This document shows positions 51,376-59,713 of a stretch of DNA of 64,000 nucleotides, piece by piece. The translations under genes and the position numbers were made by a program. Under the pieces are notes generated by a model, which had not been told where the DNA came from, made no database searches, and worked only from the letters and a program-made list of their open reading frames with translations. The stretch is from Actinacidiphila glaucinigra. Lineage in GTDB: Bacteria > Actinomycetota > Actinomycetes > Streptomycetales > Streptomycetaceae. The stretch is from the NCBI RefSeq assembly GCF_900188405.1, contig NZ_FZOF01000022.1, positions 1 to 64,000 of the forward strand, read 5' to 3'. Each line of letters begins with the position of its first letter. Position 1 is the stretch's first letter.

Positions 51376-51843
51376 TCAGCGACGCCACTCGTAGGCGTGC
51401 GGCGACGTCTCCACGACCTCACGGGGCCAGGCCGCCCGTACACGCCGCAGGCGCTCGGCGTGCTCTTCGGCCCAGCCCGCGGGCAGGCGGACGGGAATGC
51501 GGACCGACGTGCCGGATACCGCGGCGTCCGTCACGACGACCGAGACGGAGCCGCCTTCCCCGGCGTGTTCGAACCGGATCCCGGGGTTGCGCCCGTCGTC
51601 CATCCAGTGGGCGCCCGCCCCGGCGGCCAGCGTCGCCACGGTTTCGGACCAGGTGTCCAGGTCGTCCGGAGCGAGGCACAGTTCCAGGCGGCCCTGGGCG
51701 AAGCCACTCGTCACGGTGATCTCGGCGTCCAGGAAGTCGTGCCAGGGCAGCACACCGGGCATGTGCCGCCCCAGCACCCGGACGAGGAGAAGGCTTTCCC
51801 CATCGGTCAGGGAAATGAGATCCACCGCCGGGTCCCCGTCCAT
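51376..51843 (-). CDS. DUF5959-like protein
   Basis: A 155-residue protein that begins AVDLISLTDGESLLLVRVLGR and contains LPWHDFLDAEITVTSGFAQGRLELCL (shown in part as WHDFLDAEITVTSGF) and LDTWSETVATLAAG. This is the pattern I recall for DUF5959, a small actinobacterial family of unknown function. The start at 51843 lies 3 nt after the PhzF-like gene's stop at 51847, so both are co-transcribed with the DUF4328 gene upstream. Confidence 0.78.
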   Translation of the reverse strand: MDGDPAVDLISLTDGESLLLVRVLGRHMPGVLPWHDFLDAEITVTSGFAQGRLELCLAPDDLDTWSETVATLAAGAGAHWMDDGRNPGIRFEHAGEGGSVSVVVTDAAVSGTSVRIPVRLPAGWAEEHAERLRRVRAAWPREVVETSPHAYEWRR

Positions 51844-51846
51844 CCG

Positions 51847-52578
51847 TCAGAGGTCCAGCAGGTGGATGCGGCGGCGGGACGAGGGGCTGCCGAGGGTGAT
51901 CGCGGGGCGGGTCCTGGTGGGGGTGCCGGGGACGGCGCGCTCCAGGTGGACGCGGCCGCCGAGTTCCACCAGGCCGTCCGGTGCGGGGGCGGTGAGGATC
52001 TGGGAGCCGCGGCCCTGGGCGATGTTGAGGGCGCGGTCGAGGCGGTCGGTGAGCAGGAGGGCCGCCGAGCCGGTGGCTTCGACCTCGGCGACGCCGTCAC
52101 CGCGGCCCGGGAAGCCGCGGGCGCGGACGCGTCCGGCGGGCTCGTCCTCCCAGGCCCAGGCGTAGACCCACTCGCCGGGTGGCGGGACGGGCAGCGCGTC
52201 CACCTCCTCGGGCGAGTCGTACTGCCGCAGGGTGCGAGGCGGGGCCCAGGCGGGGCTGGCCTCCAGCCAGGTGAACTCGCCGTCGAGCCGGACGCCCACG
52301 ACGCCTGCGGGGGTGATCAGCTCGGGGGCGTCCAGCAGCCAGGCGGCGCCCATGCAGGGGGAGCCGGCGAAGGGCAGCCGCCCGTCGGCGGAGCGGATGT
52401 CGATGATGCCCCGCTCGGGATCGTCGACGAACACGGTCTCGGTGTAGCCCGACCGCCGGGCGAAGTCGAGGCGGTCCTGTTCGTCGGCGACGGTGCTTCC
52501 GTCACGCACCACGGCGATCCGGTCGCCGTGTGCGCCGTCGGGTCCGCAGAAGACCCGCACTATGTCGTAGCCGGTCAT
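51847..52578 (-). CDS. PhzF-family isomerase-like protein
   Basis: A 243-residue protein of the phenazine-biosynthesis-like (PhzF) fold, which is two related halves. Family signatures are the opening YDIVRVFCGPDG, the GYTETVFV strand with the catalytic-type glutamate (SGYTETVF), the IDIRSADGRLPFAGSPCMGAAWLL loop, and QGRGSQILTAPA in the second half. The enzyme substrate is unknown; a true phenazine role is not implied. The ATG at 52578 fits the family. An ATG at 52596 overlaps the DUF4328 stop (ATGA) and is a possible alternative. Confidence 0.85.
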   Translation of the reverse strand: MTGYDIVRVFCGPDGAHGDRIAVVRDGSTVADEQDRLDFARRSGYTETVFVDDPERGIIDIRSADGRLPFAGSPCMGAAWLLDAPELITPAGVVGVRLDGEFTWLEASPAWAPPRTLRQYDSPEEVDALPVPPPGEWVYAWAWEDEPAGRVRARGFPGRGDGVAEVEATGSAALLLTDRLDRALNIAQGRGSQILTAPAPDGLVELGGRVHLERAVPGTPTRTRPAITLGSPSSRRRIHLLDL

Positions 52579-52592
52579 GGCCGCGGCCTGCC

Positions 52593-53195
52593 TCATGACT
52601 GCGCGACGGGGGAGAGGGGAGCCGGGGTGCCGAGCGCGGCGCCCTGGAGCGCGGTGATGCGCTCGATGAGGGTGCCCGCCAGTGCGGCCGCGGCGATCAT
52701 GAACGCCTCCGCGAGCGCGACCAGGGGGATCGAGGCCGGATCGATGCGGCCCGCGGTCCAGAGCGCCAGCCCGTGTCCGAGCCAGGCCGCCCACCAGAGG
52801 TTCACGACCGTCCTGTCGCGCGTCTCCTGCCACGAGACCGAACTCGCGCGCCCGATGTCCAGGAGCACCTGACGCGGGGCGAAGAAGTTGACCAGTGGGA
52901 CGAACCACACGCCGATGGTCCAGCCGCGACTCGGGAGGGACGCCTGAGGCGTCAGCAGGTGCGCGTTGTGCCGTGCCCGTGCGAGCCAGACGAGGAAGAG
53001 CACGATCGCGAGGGTCATGGCGTAGACGAAGACCATGGAGACCATGCCGGAGGTGTGCAGGGATTGCCGCGTCGGATGCAGGTAGTGGTTCCGCAGTTCG
53101 ATCGCCCGGAACACGTCCAGGATGGCGGCCGCGGCAATCGCCGTCTGTGCGCAACGGGCTAGCAACAAGGGGGATTTGGGGGACTTGCTGGACAT
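52593..53195 (-). CDS. DUF4328 family membrane protein
   Basis: A 200-residue protein with four hydrophobic helices. The hallmark PSRGWTIGVWFVPLVNFFAPRQVLLDIGRAS stretch (here shown as SRGWTIGVWFVPLVNFF) is followed by WWAAWLGHGLALW. This fits DUF4328, a family of uncharacterised membrane proteins abundant in Streptomyces. The ATG at 53195 is chosen over an in-frame ATG at 53273, which gives an improbable proline-rich leader. It is the first gene of a three-gene operon with the PhzF and DUF5959-like genes. Confidence 0.8.
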   Translation of the reverse strand: MSSKSPKSPLLLARCAQTAIAAAAILDVFRAIELRNHYLHPTRQSLHTSGMVSMVFVYAMTLAIVLFLVWLARARHNAHLLTPQASLPSRGWTIGVWFVPLVNFFAPRQVLLDIGRASSVSWQETRDRTVVNLWWAAWLGHGLALWTAGRIDPASIPLVALAEAFMIAAAALAGTLIERITALQGAALGTPAPLSPVAQS

Positions 53196-53294
53196 CGTGG
53201 ATGGCCTGTCTCGGGTCGTGCGCGGCTCCGGTGGACACGGGAGCGGAGTGATCATAGGGGTTGGGGGGCGCACGTGTGTACGGGTAGCGGGTCC

Positions 53295-54137
53295 TCATCC
53301 GCGGGGCTGTACGTCCCCCACCACGTGGGCGAGCGTGCCGGCCGGGGCGGCGCGTTCGTCGGGGGGCATGCCGGGGTGGTGCCCAGCGGTCACGGGCAGG
53401 CCCGCGGACGTCGAGTCGGCGAGGGACAGGCGGGAGACGATGCGGTAGCGGTCGCCGCGGTAGAGGGAGTGCACGTACTCCACGGGGCGGCCGGCGGCGT
53501 CGCTGGTGAGGCGGTCGAAGAGCAGCGCGGGGGAGAGCACGGGCACCTGCAGCAGCCGGGCCTCCTCCTCGTTCGCGACCGTGGGTTCGATGGACTGGAC
53601 GGCCTCGTGGACGAGGACGCCGTGCCGCTCGCGCAGGCAGGCGTAGAAGTCCCCGGACTCCATGTCGGCCGCCCGCAGGCCCGGCACCAGCTCGGCCGGT
53701 ACGTGCAGGTACTCGACGGCCATCGGCTCGCCGTCGACGAGGCGGAGCCGGGCGATGTAGACGATCTCGGCGGCGGGCGACACCCGGAGCTTGCGGCCGA
53801 CGCGGGCTCCCGCCCGCACCGTGGCGAACTCCAGGACGCGGCTGAGCCAGTGGCCGGAGGCCTGCGGCAGGCTGAAGGCGTTCTCCCCCTGGGCGAGTTC
53901 CTGGGTGATCTTCGCGGGGGCGACGAACATGCCGCTCCCGTGGCGCCGGACGAGCAGTCCGGTGGTGACCAGTTCGTCGACGGCCGAGCGCACGGTGGGC
54001 CGGGAGACGTCCAGTTGCTCGCACAGGGCACGCTCCGACGGGATCGGGGTGCCCGGTGCCTGTGACTCGACGAGTTCCAGGAGGTGGTCGCGGACCCGTT
54101 CCCGCTTCAGCGGCGACCGCGGTGCCTCGCCCGTCAT
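53295..54137 (-). CDS. GntR family regulator, HutC/UTRA subfamily, DasR-like
   Basis: A 280-residue repressor. The winged helix spans about residues 12-75 (PGTPIPSERALCEQLDVSRPTVRSAVDEL, shown as PSERALCEQLDVSRPTVR). The UTRA ligand domain spans about 95-240, ending PVEYVHSLYRGDRYRIVSRLSL, a close match in pattern to DasR. UTRA domains of this group bind phosphorylated amino sugars. It is divergent from the CBM3/GH16-like gene, and repeated ACCAGT elements plus a GGTCTA site fill the intergenic region. A 40-residue extra tail follows the UTRA fold. Confidence 0.9.
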   Translation of the reverse strand: MTGEAPRSPLKRERVRDHLLELVESQAPGTPIPSERALCEQLDVSRPTVRSAVDELVTTGLLVRRHGSGMFVAPAKITQELAQGENAFSLPQASGHWLSRVLEFATVRAGARVGRKLRVSPAAEIVYIARLRLVDGEPMAVEYLHVPAELVPGLRAADMESGDFYACLRERHGVLVHEAVQSIEPTVANEEEARLLQVPVLSPALLFDRLTSDAAGRPVEYVHSLYRGDRYRIVSRLSLADSTSAGLPVTAGHHPGMPPDERAAPAGTLAHVVGDVQPRG

Positions 54138-54190
54138 GCGCTCCGCCCCCTCTTCATGGCCGTGCCGTGAATGCCGTGCCCATGAGGCTA

Positions 54191-54336
54191 TCCAGTTGCT
54201 GACCAGTTCTCCAGGGTTTCCGTCACTCGCATGAGGTGCCGACGCTCCGAATTCCCTTCCTGTCAGGGGACTTGACCCCTCATCTGGTCTATGCCACCTT
54301 CCCTTACCAGTGGAAGACCAGTTGCCAAGTGGTAAG
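54191..54336. promoter_or_regulatory. Divergent regulatory region with GGTCTA site and ACCAGT repeats
   Basis: ACCAGT-type elements occur at about 54191, 54201, 54306 and 54318. CTTACCA (54303-54309) and TGGTAAG (54330-54336) form an inverted repeat. The promoter for the GH16-like gene is TTGACC (54272-54277), with TGGTCTATGCCA in and after its spacer. The upstream CAGGGGACTTGAC is nearly identical to that at 44140. Confidence 0.65.
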
Positions 54337-54375
54337 CCCTCCCCCACGTGCTCCACCCGACTGGAAGGGGTCCCC

Positions 54376-55815
54376 ATGTCAGGACCGTTCCGCACCACCG
54401 CCCGGGTCCGGACCGCCATAGCCGCCTGTACGACGGCGGGTCTCGCCTGTGCCGGACTCGTCGCGCTGCCCGCGTCGGCCGCGGCGACCACGCTCACCGC
54501 GCAGTACCGGACGAGCGCGTCCGGGGCCACCGCGGACCAGGCCGAGCCCTGGCTCGAGATCACCAACCGGGGCACCTCCTCCGTGCCGCTCAGCGAGGTG
54601 ACCCTGCGCTACTACTTCAAGGCAGACAGCCCCACGACCGCGTACCGCTTCGCGTGCTCCTGGGCCGTCAAGGGGTGTGCCAACATCACCGGCACGTTCG
54701 GCAACCTCGCCAACCCCACCGCCACCGCCGACCGTTACCTGGAGATCGGCTTCACCTCAGGCGCCGGCTCCCTCGCCGCCGGGCAGAACACCGGCGACAT
54801 GCAGCTGCGCTTCTACCGTGCGGACTGGCAGCGCCTGACCCAGTCCGACGACTACTCCTTCAACGGCTCCCGGACGTCGTACGCCGACTGGGACAAGGTC
54901 ACCGTGCAGCGGGGCGGCTCGGTCGTCTGGGGCACCGCGCCCGCCGGCAACGACCCCACGGACCCGCCGACGGATCCGCCCACGGACCCGCCGACCGATC
55001 CCAACGCGCCCGCGCTCTTCGACGACTTCACCTACACCTCCAGCAGCGACCCCGCGCTGCAGAACCACGGATGGACCGTGAAGTCCGGCCAGGGCGGTCC
55101 CGGCGTACCGGGCGCCACATGGTCACCGCAGGACGTCACCTTCGTGGCGGGCACCGGGAGCAACAAGGTCATGAACCTCCGCCTCACCACCGACGGCACC
55201 GCCGCCGGTACCAAGGAGAGCGAGATCCAGACCACCGCCCGCAAGTTCCGCAACGGCACGTACGCCGCCCGCGTGCGCTTCAACGACACGCCGACCGGCG
55301 GCCCCGACGGCGACCACGTCGTCCAGACGTTCTTCGCCTTCACCCCGCTCAACGCCCCGATGGACCCGAACTACAGCGAGCAGGACTTCGAGTACCTGCC
55401 CAACGGCGGCTGGGGCGAGCCGAGCAACATCATGTACACGACGTCCTGGGAGACCTACAACCCGGACCCGTGGAACGCGGTCAACACCCACTCGGAGAGC
55501 CGCCAGAGCTACGAGGGGTGGCACGACCTGCAGATCACCATCGACAACAGCGCCATCACCTACTACATCGACGGCCAGGTGTTCGGCTCCCACGGCGAGC
55601 CCTACCTGCCCGAGACCAGCCAGTGGATCGACTTCAACCACTGGCTGATCGACCTTACCGGCCAGACGGGCAGCACCCCGCGCTCGTACAACCAGCAGGT
55701 GGACTACGTCTACTTCGTCAAGGACCAGGTGCTGACCCCGGCCCAGGTGGCCGCCAAGGTGGCCGCCTACCGCACCGCGGGCACCGCCTTCACCGACACG
55801 GTCCCGGGCAGCTGA
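54376..55815 (+). CDS. Secreted CBM3 plus GH16-like glucanase
   Basis: A 479-residue exported protein. Signal peptide (ending ALPASAAA), then a CBM3 cellulose-binding module (residues about 38-195: LTAQYRTSASGATADQAEPW, VTLRYYFKAD, DDYSFNGSRTSYADWDKVTV). The linker is a run of DPPT repeats. A GH16-like jelly-roll follows (about 210-455). Its catalytic pattern is EQDFE, as ExDxE, followed by YLPNGGW, so hydrolase activity on beta-glucan is plausible. The ATG at 54376 has GGAAGGGG 5 nt upstream. It is divergent from, and probably controlled by, the DasR-like regulator. Confidence 0.88.
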   Translation: MSGPFRTTARVRTAIAACTTAGLACAGLVALPASAAATTLTAQYRTSASGATADQAEPWLEITNRGTSSVPLSEVTLRYYFKADSPTTAYRFACSWAVKGCANITGTFGNLANPTATADRYLEIGFTSGAGSLAAGQNTGDMQLRFYRADWQRLTQSDDYSFNGSRTSYADWDKVTVQRGGSVVWGTAPAGNDPTDPPTDPPTDPPTDPNAPALFDDFTYTSSSDPALQNHGWTVKSGQGGPGVPGATWSPQDVTFVAGTGSNKVMNLRLTTDGTAAGTKESEIQTTARKFRNGTYAARVRFNDTPTGGPDGDHVVQTFFAFTPLNAPMDPNYSEQDFEYLPNGGWGEPSNIMYTTSWETYNPDPWNAVNTHSESRQSYEGWHDLQITIDNSAITYYIDGQVFGSHGEPYLPETSQWIDFNHWLIDLTGQTGSTPRSYNQQVDYVYFVKDQVLTPAQVAAKVAAYRTAGTAFTDTVPGS

Positions 55816-55822
55816 CCGGGCC

Positions 55823-55869
55823 CCGTGCCGCCGCCCACCGCCACAGGGGCGCGGTGGGCGGCGGCACGG
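55823..55869. terminator. Bidirectional terminator between convergent glycanase genes
   Basis: CCGTGCCGCCGCCCACCGC and its perfect 19-bp complement enclose a 9-nt loop. It fills the 61-nt gap between the GH16-like gene and the convergent GH5 gene. Confidence 0.85.
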
Positions 55870-55876
55870 ACCGCCC

Positions 55877-57820
55877 CTACGGAAGCGACCGGCAGTACAG
55901 CGCGTCGGGCGTCCGGGAGGAGCCGAAGCGGCCGGTCCAGGCGATGCCCGCCGCGTACTCGCCGTCCGTGCACTGGCCCTTGTAGCTGCCGTACGCGAAG
56001 TCCCCGCCCGCGCCCGACGAGGGACGGTTGTCGCCCCGGTCGAACCACACGGTGCGCCCGGCGCCGCCCAGAGCCGTGCCCGCGGTGGCGCACAGCGCGC
56101 TGGAGACGGCGGCGCCGCGGACCGCGTAGCCGACGAGGAACGAGCCGCCCGGGCACTGGAACTTGGTGTAGCCCGAGGCCCAGTCGCCGCCCGACGGCAC
56201 GTACCGCTCGTCGGTGACGACCTGGTACGCCCCGGAGGAGGCCCACAGGTCCCCGGCGCCGGTGTCGGTGCACAGACCGCGGTTGCCGGTGTGGGCCAGC
56301 CCGATCAGCCGCTGCCCGTCCGGGCAGGCGGCCTTGCGCGCCCCGGAGTCCCAGTCGGGGCGGGCGCGCATGCGCAGGCTCTGCACGAAGTCCCCGTGGT
56401 CCGGGGCGAGCATCGACCAGCGGCCGACGGGGGCCACGTACCCGGTGCGGCCGGGGCTGCCGACCAGCCGGGACCAGGCGTCGGCCCGCCAGTCGTCGCC
56501 GTCGTACAGGCCCATGCGGTGACCGGCGGAGTCCCAGTGCAGCAGCGCCCAGCCGTTGCCCCGGCGGTTCTCGTGCAGGCCGACCAGCGGCCAGTACGCG
56601 AAGTCGGTGTCGTTCTGGATCAGGAAGTCCGTGAAGCTCGCGAACCAGGCGCGGGCTCTCTCGTTCGTCTCCTCCCGGCCGCCGACGCCGAACTCGCTGA
56701 TCCACAGCGGCGCGGTGTAGTGCCGCCCGGTGTCCGAGGACACGTAGAAGGCCTGCCTGCGAAGCTCCGCGAACAGCTCGTCGCGGCCGAGGTCGCTGTA
56801 GCGGGGGTCGTGAGTCTCGCCGATCCCCGTCGCGCCGCTGTGCCGTGGGCCGGTGTAGCCGTAGAAGTGCGCGGAGTACACCAGCTTCCCCGACCGTACG
56901 AGGGTGTGGGAAAGGTGCTGGACGGGCTCCAGGGTGGGGCGGTCGTGGGGGAGGCCGTCGACGGGCAGGCCCGTCCAGTTGATGCCCTCGACGATCACCA
57001 GCAGGTCGGGGTTGGCCTCCTGGAGGATGCGGTCGCCCAGGTGCTGCGAGGCGGCGAACCAGTCGTGGTCGTCGCCGAGGCCCCAGTTGGGGTCGTCCCA
57101 GACCGAGCGGCGCACCTCGTTGTAGAGGTCGGCGCCGACCACGCGCTTGTTGTCGCGGTAGCGGCGGACCATGGTCAGCCAGTCGTCCTCCCAGGTGGCG
57201 GTGGACTGGGAGGCGTTCCATCGCTCGTTGCCGTCCACGCCGCAGCACCAGCGGGTGGTGTTGGTGTGGTTGTTGAGGACGACGGCGAAGCCCGCGCCGG
57301 TGAGGGCGGCGACGACGGCGTCGTAGACCTGCAGCGGTGTCCGGCCGCGCAACTGGGGGTTGGCGGCCACGGCGGCGTCCGTGACGGGCACGGAGTCGTG
57401 GATCATCTCGTTGGAGAAGGGCAGCCGGACGCTGTTGACGCCGAGTTCGGCGAAGCCGGAGAGGATGTCGGCGATCGGCGCCCGGTCCAGGCCGAGCGGT
57501 GTGCGGCCGGAGTCCTCGCCCGCGTGGTGGTTCGCCGGGTCGGCGGGATCGCCCGAGCCGTTCCAGGTGCCGCTGGCGCCGTGCCAGTTGCCGGACCTGA
57601 GCTTGAAGCGGTCGCCGTCGGCGTCGACGACGTACCGCCCGCGGGTGCTGAGCGGCGGGGTCCAGGACGCGGCGAGCGCGGTGGCCGGCGCGGCGGGAGC
57701 GACGGGCGCCGAGGGCCCGGGGTCCTGCGCGAGCGCCGTCGTGGGGGTGAGCAGGCCGAGGAGGGTGACGAGCGCGGCGGCCACGGCCGTGAGGGGCCGG
57801 CGCGGTAACGTCGCGGCCAC
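55877..57820 (-). CDS. Secreted GH5 glycoside hydrolase with C-terminal repeat module; TTA codon at position 5
   Basis: A 647-residue exported enzyme. The signal peptide contains LTAVAAALVTLLGLL. The GH5 barrel (residues about 60-480) has the acid/base glutamate in DLYNEVRR and the nucleophile in PLWISEFGVGG. The last 170 residues hold three similar units, each a short strand pair around a cysteine: CPDGQRLIGLAHTGN, CPGGSFLVGYAVRG and CTDGEYAAGIAWTGR. The GTG start lies 2 nt after the PI-PLC stop with no ribosome site, so translation must be coupled. Codon 5 is TTA (57806-57808), implying dependence on the bldA tRNA. Confidence 0.88.
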   Translation of the reverse strand: MAATLPRRPLTAVAAALVTLLGLLTPTTALAQDPGPSAPVAPAAPATALAASWTPPLSTRGRYVVDADGDRFKLRSGNWHGASGTWNGSGDPADPANHHAGEDSGRTPLGLDRAPIADILSGFAELGVNSVRLPFSNEMIHDSVPVTDAAVAANPQLRGRTPLQVYDAVVAALTGAGFAVVLNNHTNTTRWCCGVDGNERWNASQSTATWEDDWLTMVRRYRDNKRVVGADLYNEVRRSVWDDPNWGLGDDHDWFAASQHLGDRILQEANPDLLVIVEGINWTGLPVDGLPHDRPTLEPVQHLSHTLVRSGKLVYSAHFYGYTGPRHSGATGIGETHDPRYSDLGRDELFAELRRQAFYVSSDTGRHYTAPLWISEFGVGGREETNERARAWFASFTDFLIQNDTDFAYWPLVGLHENRRGNGWALLHWDSAGHRMGLYDGDDWRADAWSRLVGSPGRTGYVAPVGRWSMLAPDHGDFVQSLRMRARPDWDSGARKAACPDGQRLIGLAHTGNRGLCTDTGAGDLWASSGAYQVVTDERYVPSGGDWASGYTKFQCPGGSFLVGYAVRGAAVSSALCATAGTALGGAGRTVWFDRGDNRPSSGAGGDFAYGSYKGQCTDGEYAAGIAWTGRFGSSRTPDALYCRSLP

Positions 57821-57822
57821 GG

Positions 57823-59229
57823 CTACGGCACCACGGTGTAGGTGTTGAGCTGGTCGACCGCGGTCATCGGCGAGCCGAGGTCGTAGCGGTCGACGGCCAC
57901 GTACGTCGGCTTCTTGCGTGCCGCGGGCTCGCAGAAGTTCTGGATGCGGTTGAGCAGCTTGCCGTTGTCGGTGGACGCGGTGCCGGCGAGGGTCGTGTCC
58001 CGGAAGTGGTTCATGACGAAGAGCGGGCGGAAGCCGGACTCCTCGCGGGTGAGCGGCACGTTGACCCCGGCGCCGTACCAGCGGCTGTAGCAGGACCAGT
58101 CGGAGGTGCTCGCGCCGGAGCCCATCGACCAGTAGTTCTCCACCGTCCACTCCTGCTGGTACAGCACGCCGAAGCTGTCGCGCTTCAGGCCGGTGTCGGA
58201 GCCGCGGGTCCTGTCGCTGAAGATCATCAGCTGCTTGCCGCGCGCGGCCAGGCCGGCCATGGTGGGCCAGCCGTGCTCGCGCACGCCGTCCTGGTCCGGG
58301 CGGTAGAGGACGTCGTACAGGCCGTTGACCCGGGAGAGTTCGGAGCGCAGCACCTCGGGGGAGACGTAGTCCTCCAGGAAGACGGTGACGAACTGCCCCG
58401 GGTGCTGGCGGAGGAAGTCGACCATCCGCTGCAGGTCCACCCAGAGGGCGACGGGGCGGCTGACCAGCGTGCAGCTGTTGTGGCAGAGGATCGCGCCGTC
58501 CGGGGTCTGGTGGATGTCCATCATGAAGCCGCGGACGCCGTCGCCCAGTTGCTGCGAGATGCCGCGCGACTGGTTGGGGAAGAGGTTCACGAAGGGCGGG
58601 GCGAAGCCGCCGTCGACGCCGTTGGCGTACGCGTTGTGCGCGGTCAGGAAGGTGACCTGGTCCAGGGTGCGCCCGTCGGCGGGCGGCATGGCGGCCCGGG
58701 GGAGCGGGGTGGGCGTGAGGTGCCACCGGGACAGCGGGCCCGCGGCGCCCACGCGCGGACGTTCGGGGTACACGCCCCCGCTCGGCGCCTCGCCCAGCGT
58801 CAGGCGGTCCGCGGTCCCCGGCACGCCCAGGGCGTACGTGCCGTCACCGGCCGCCGTGATCTCCCACGCCGCGCTCGCGCCGCCGCACGCCACGATCGCC
58901 GCGTCGGCGCCGGAGCGGCCCAGGCAGCGGCTCGCGTCGTCGGTACTGCGTAGTTCCTGGCCGCCGGGCACGGCGACGGCCGTCCACTGCTGGCGGTCCT
59001 CGTTGCCCTTGGGCCGGTGCAGGGCCACGGTGCCGCCGCTGTCGGAGGCGTTGAGGCCGTTCACGGCGCTCTGTACGGAGAAGGTGCCGCCGGGCGCGGC
59101 GACGGCCGCGGCCCCGGCGGGGAGCCCGGGCACGGTGACGGCCAGGGCCGCGGCCGCCACGGCCACGGCCACCGCGCCGGCGCGGGGGAGGGGGACGGAG
59201 CGACTGCTCCGAGTGGTAGTCATGCGCAT
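57823..59229 (-). CDS. Secreted PI-PLC X-domain phospholipase with N-terminal ricin-like lectin domain
   Basis: A 468-residue exported protein. A signal peptide (GAVAVAVAAAALAVTVPG) is followed by a ricin-type beta-trefoil-like region (residues about 45-170, with QQWTAV, CLGRSGADAAIVAC and AAWEIT). Next is a PI-specific phospholipase C-like catalytic domain (about 185-460). The first catalytic histidine lies in VTFLTAHNAYAN and the second in GAILCHNSCTL, with MDIHQTPDG between. The ATG at 59229 follows GGTGG by 6 nt; ATG 59223 is an alternative. It is the first gene of a coupled pair with the GH5 enzyme. Confidence 0.87.
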   Translation of the reverse strand: MRMTTTRSSRSVPLPRAGAVAVAVAAAALAVTVPGLPAGAAAVAAPGGTFSVQSAVNGLNASDSGGTVALHRPKGNEDRQQWTAVAVPGGQELRSTDDASRCLGRSGADAAIVACGGASAAWEITAAGDGTYALGVPGTADRLTLGEAPSGGVYPERPRVGAAGPLSRWHLTPTPLPRAAMPPADGRTLDQVTFLTAHNAYANGVDGGFAPPFVNLFPNQSRGISQQLGDGVRGFMMDIHQTPDGAILCHNSCTLVSRPVALWVDLQRMVDFLRQHPGQFVTVFLEDYVSPEVLRSELSRVNGLYDVLYRPDQDGVREHGWPTMAGLAARGKQLMIFSDRTRGSDTGLKRDSFGVLYQQEWTVENYWSMGSGASTSDWSCYSRWYGAGVNVPLTREESGFRPLFVMNHFRDTTLAGTASTDNGKLLNRIQNFCEPAARKKPTYVAVDRYDLGSPMTAVDQLNTYTVVP

Positions 59230-59322
59230 GACATACCACCGGTAACGCTTGCTGTGAAAGGGCGTGTCGGGCGGCCTCAGCGCGTCGCCGGCCCGCGGCG
59301 CGAGTGCGGCGGCCGCGCCGGC

Positions 59323-59574
59323 TCAGGCTTCGACGGCGCCGGGTCCGACCCAGGCTTCGGTGACGGCGCCGGGTCCGACCCAGGCCTTGACGACGCCGGG
59401 TCCGACCCAGGCTTCGGTGACGGCGCCGGGTCCCACCCAGGCCTTGACGACCCCAGGACCTACCCAGGCCCCCGTCCGGGCCTCGGACCCCTGGTCCGCC
59501 GCGGCGACCGCCCCCGCGGCGATCAGCACGGTGGCGGCGGACAGTGCCAGAGCGGTGGCGGTGCGTCGGATCAT
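59323..59574 (-). CDS. Secreted 83-aa protein of AWVGPG tandem repeats
   Basis: A signal peptide (MIRRTATALALSAATVLIAA, cleavage near AAA-DQ) is followed by about ten residues, then by five tandem units filling the whole mature chain (residues 36-83). They alternate as AWVGPGVVK and AWVGPGAVTE, so the true period is 19 residues, repeated twice, plus a final AWVGPGAVEA. There are no cysteines. AGGGGGG lies 7 nt before the ATG. The GPG turns recall elastin- or silk-like chains, and the evenly spaced tryptophans suggest surface or ligand binding. I do not recognise the family. Confidence 0.75.
   Translation of the reverse strand: MIRRTATALALSAATVLIAAGAVAAADQGSEARTGAWVGPGVVKAWVGPGAVTEAWVGPGVVKAWVGPGAVTEAWVGPGAVEA
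59326..59469 (-). repeat. 57-bp tandem coding repeat (two copies plus a partial)
   Basis: The DNA coding for the AWVGPG units repeats with a 57-bp period, built of alternating 27- and 30-bp units around GGGTCCGACCCAGGC. The near identity of the copies at silent positions points to recent duplication. Confidence 0.85.
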
Positions 59575-59713
59575 CGTAGGTCCCCCCTCGGTCCCAGGTG
59601 TCGTTGTCGACCCTGCTCACGAGGCTACGGGGGCGCACCCGGGCGGGGATGAGTACGCGTGCTCAAACCGGATCGGCGGAACTACTCAGCCGGTGCGCGC
59701 CCGCACCCGGACG

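Noticed and set aside
51847..52578. PhzF-like gene as evidence of a phenazine cluster
   Set aside because: No other phenazine gene is nearby; PhzF-fold proteins are mostly unrelated isomerases, and this one sits with DUF genes.
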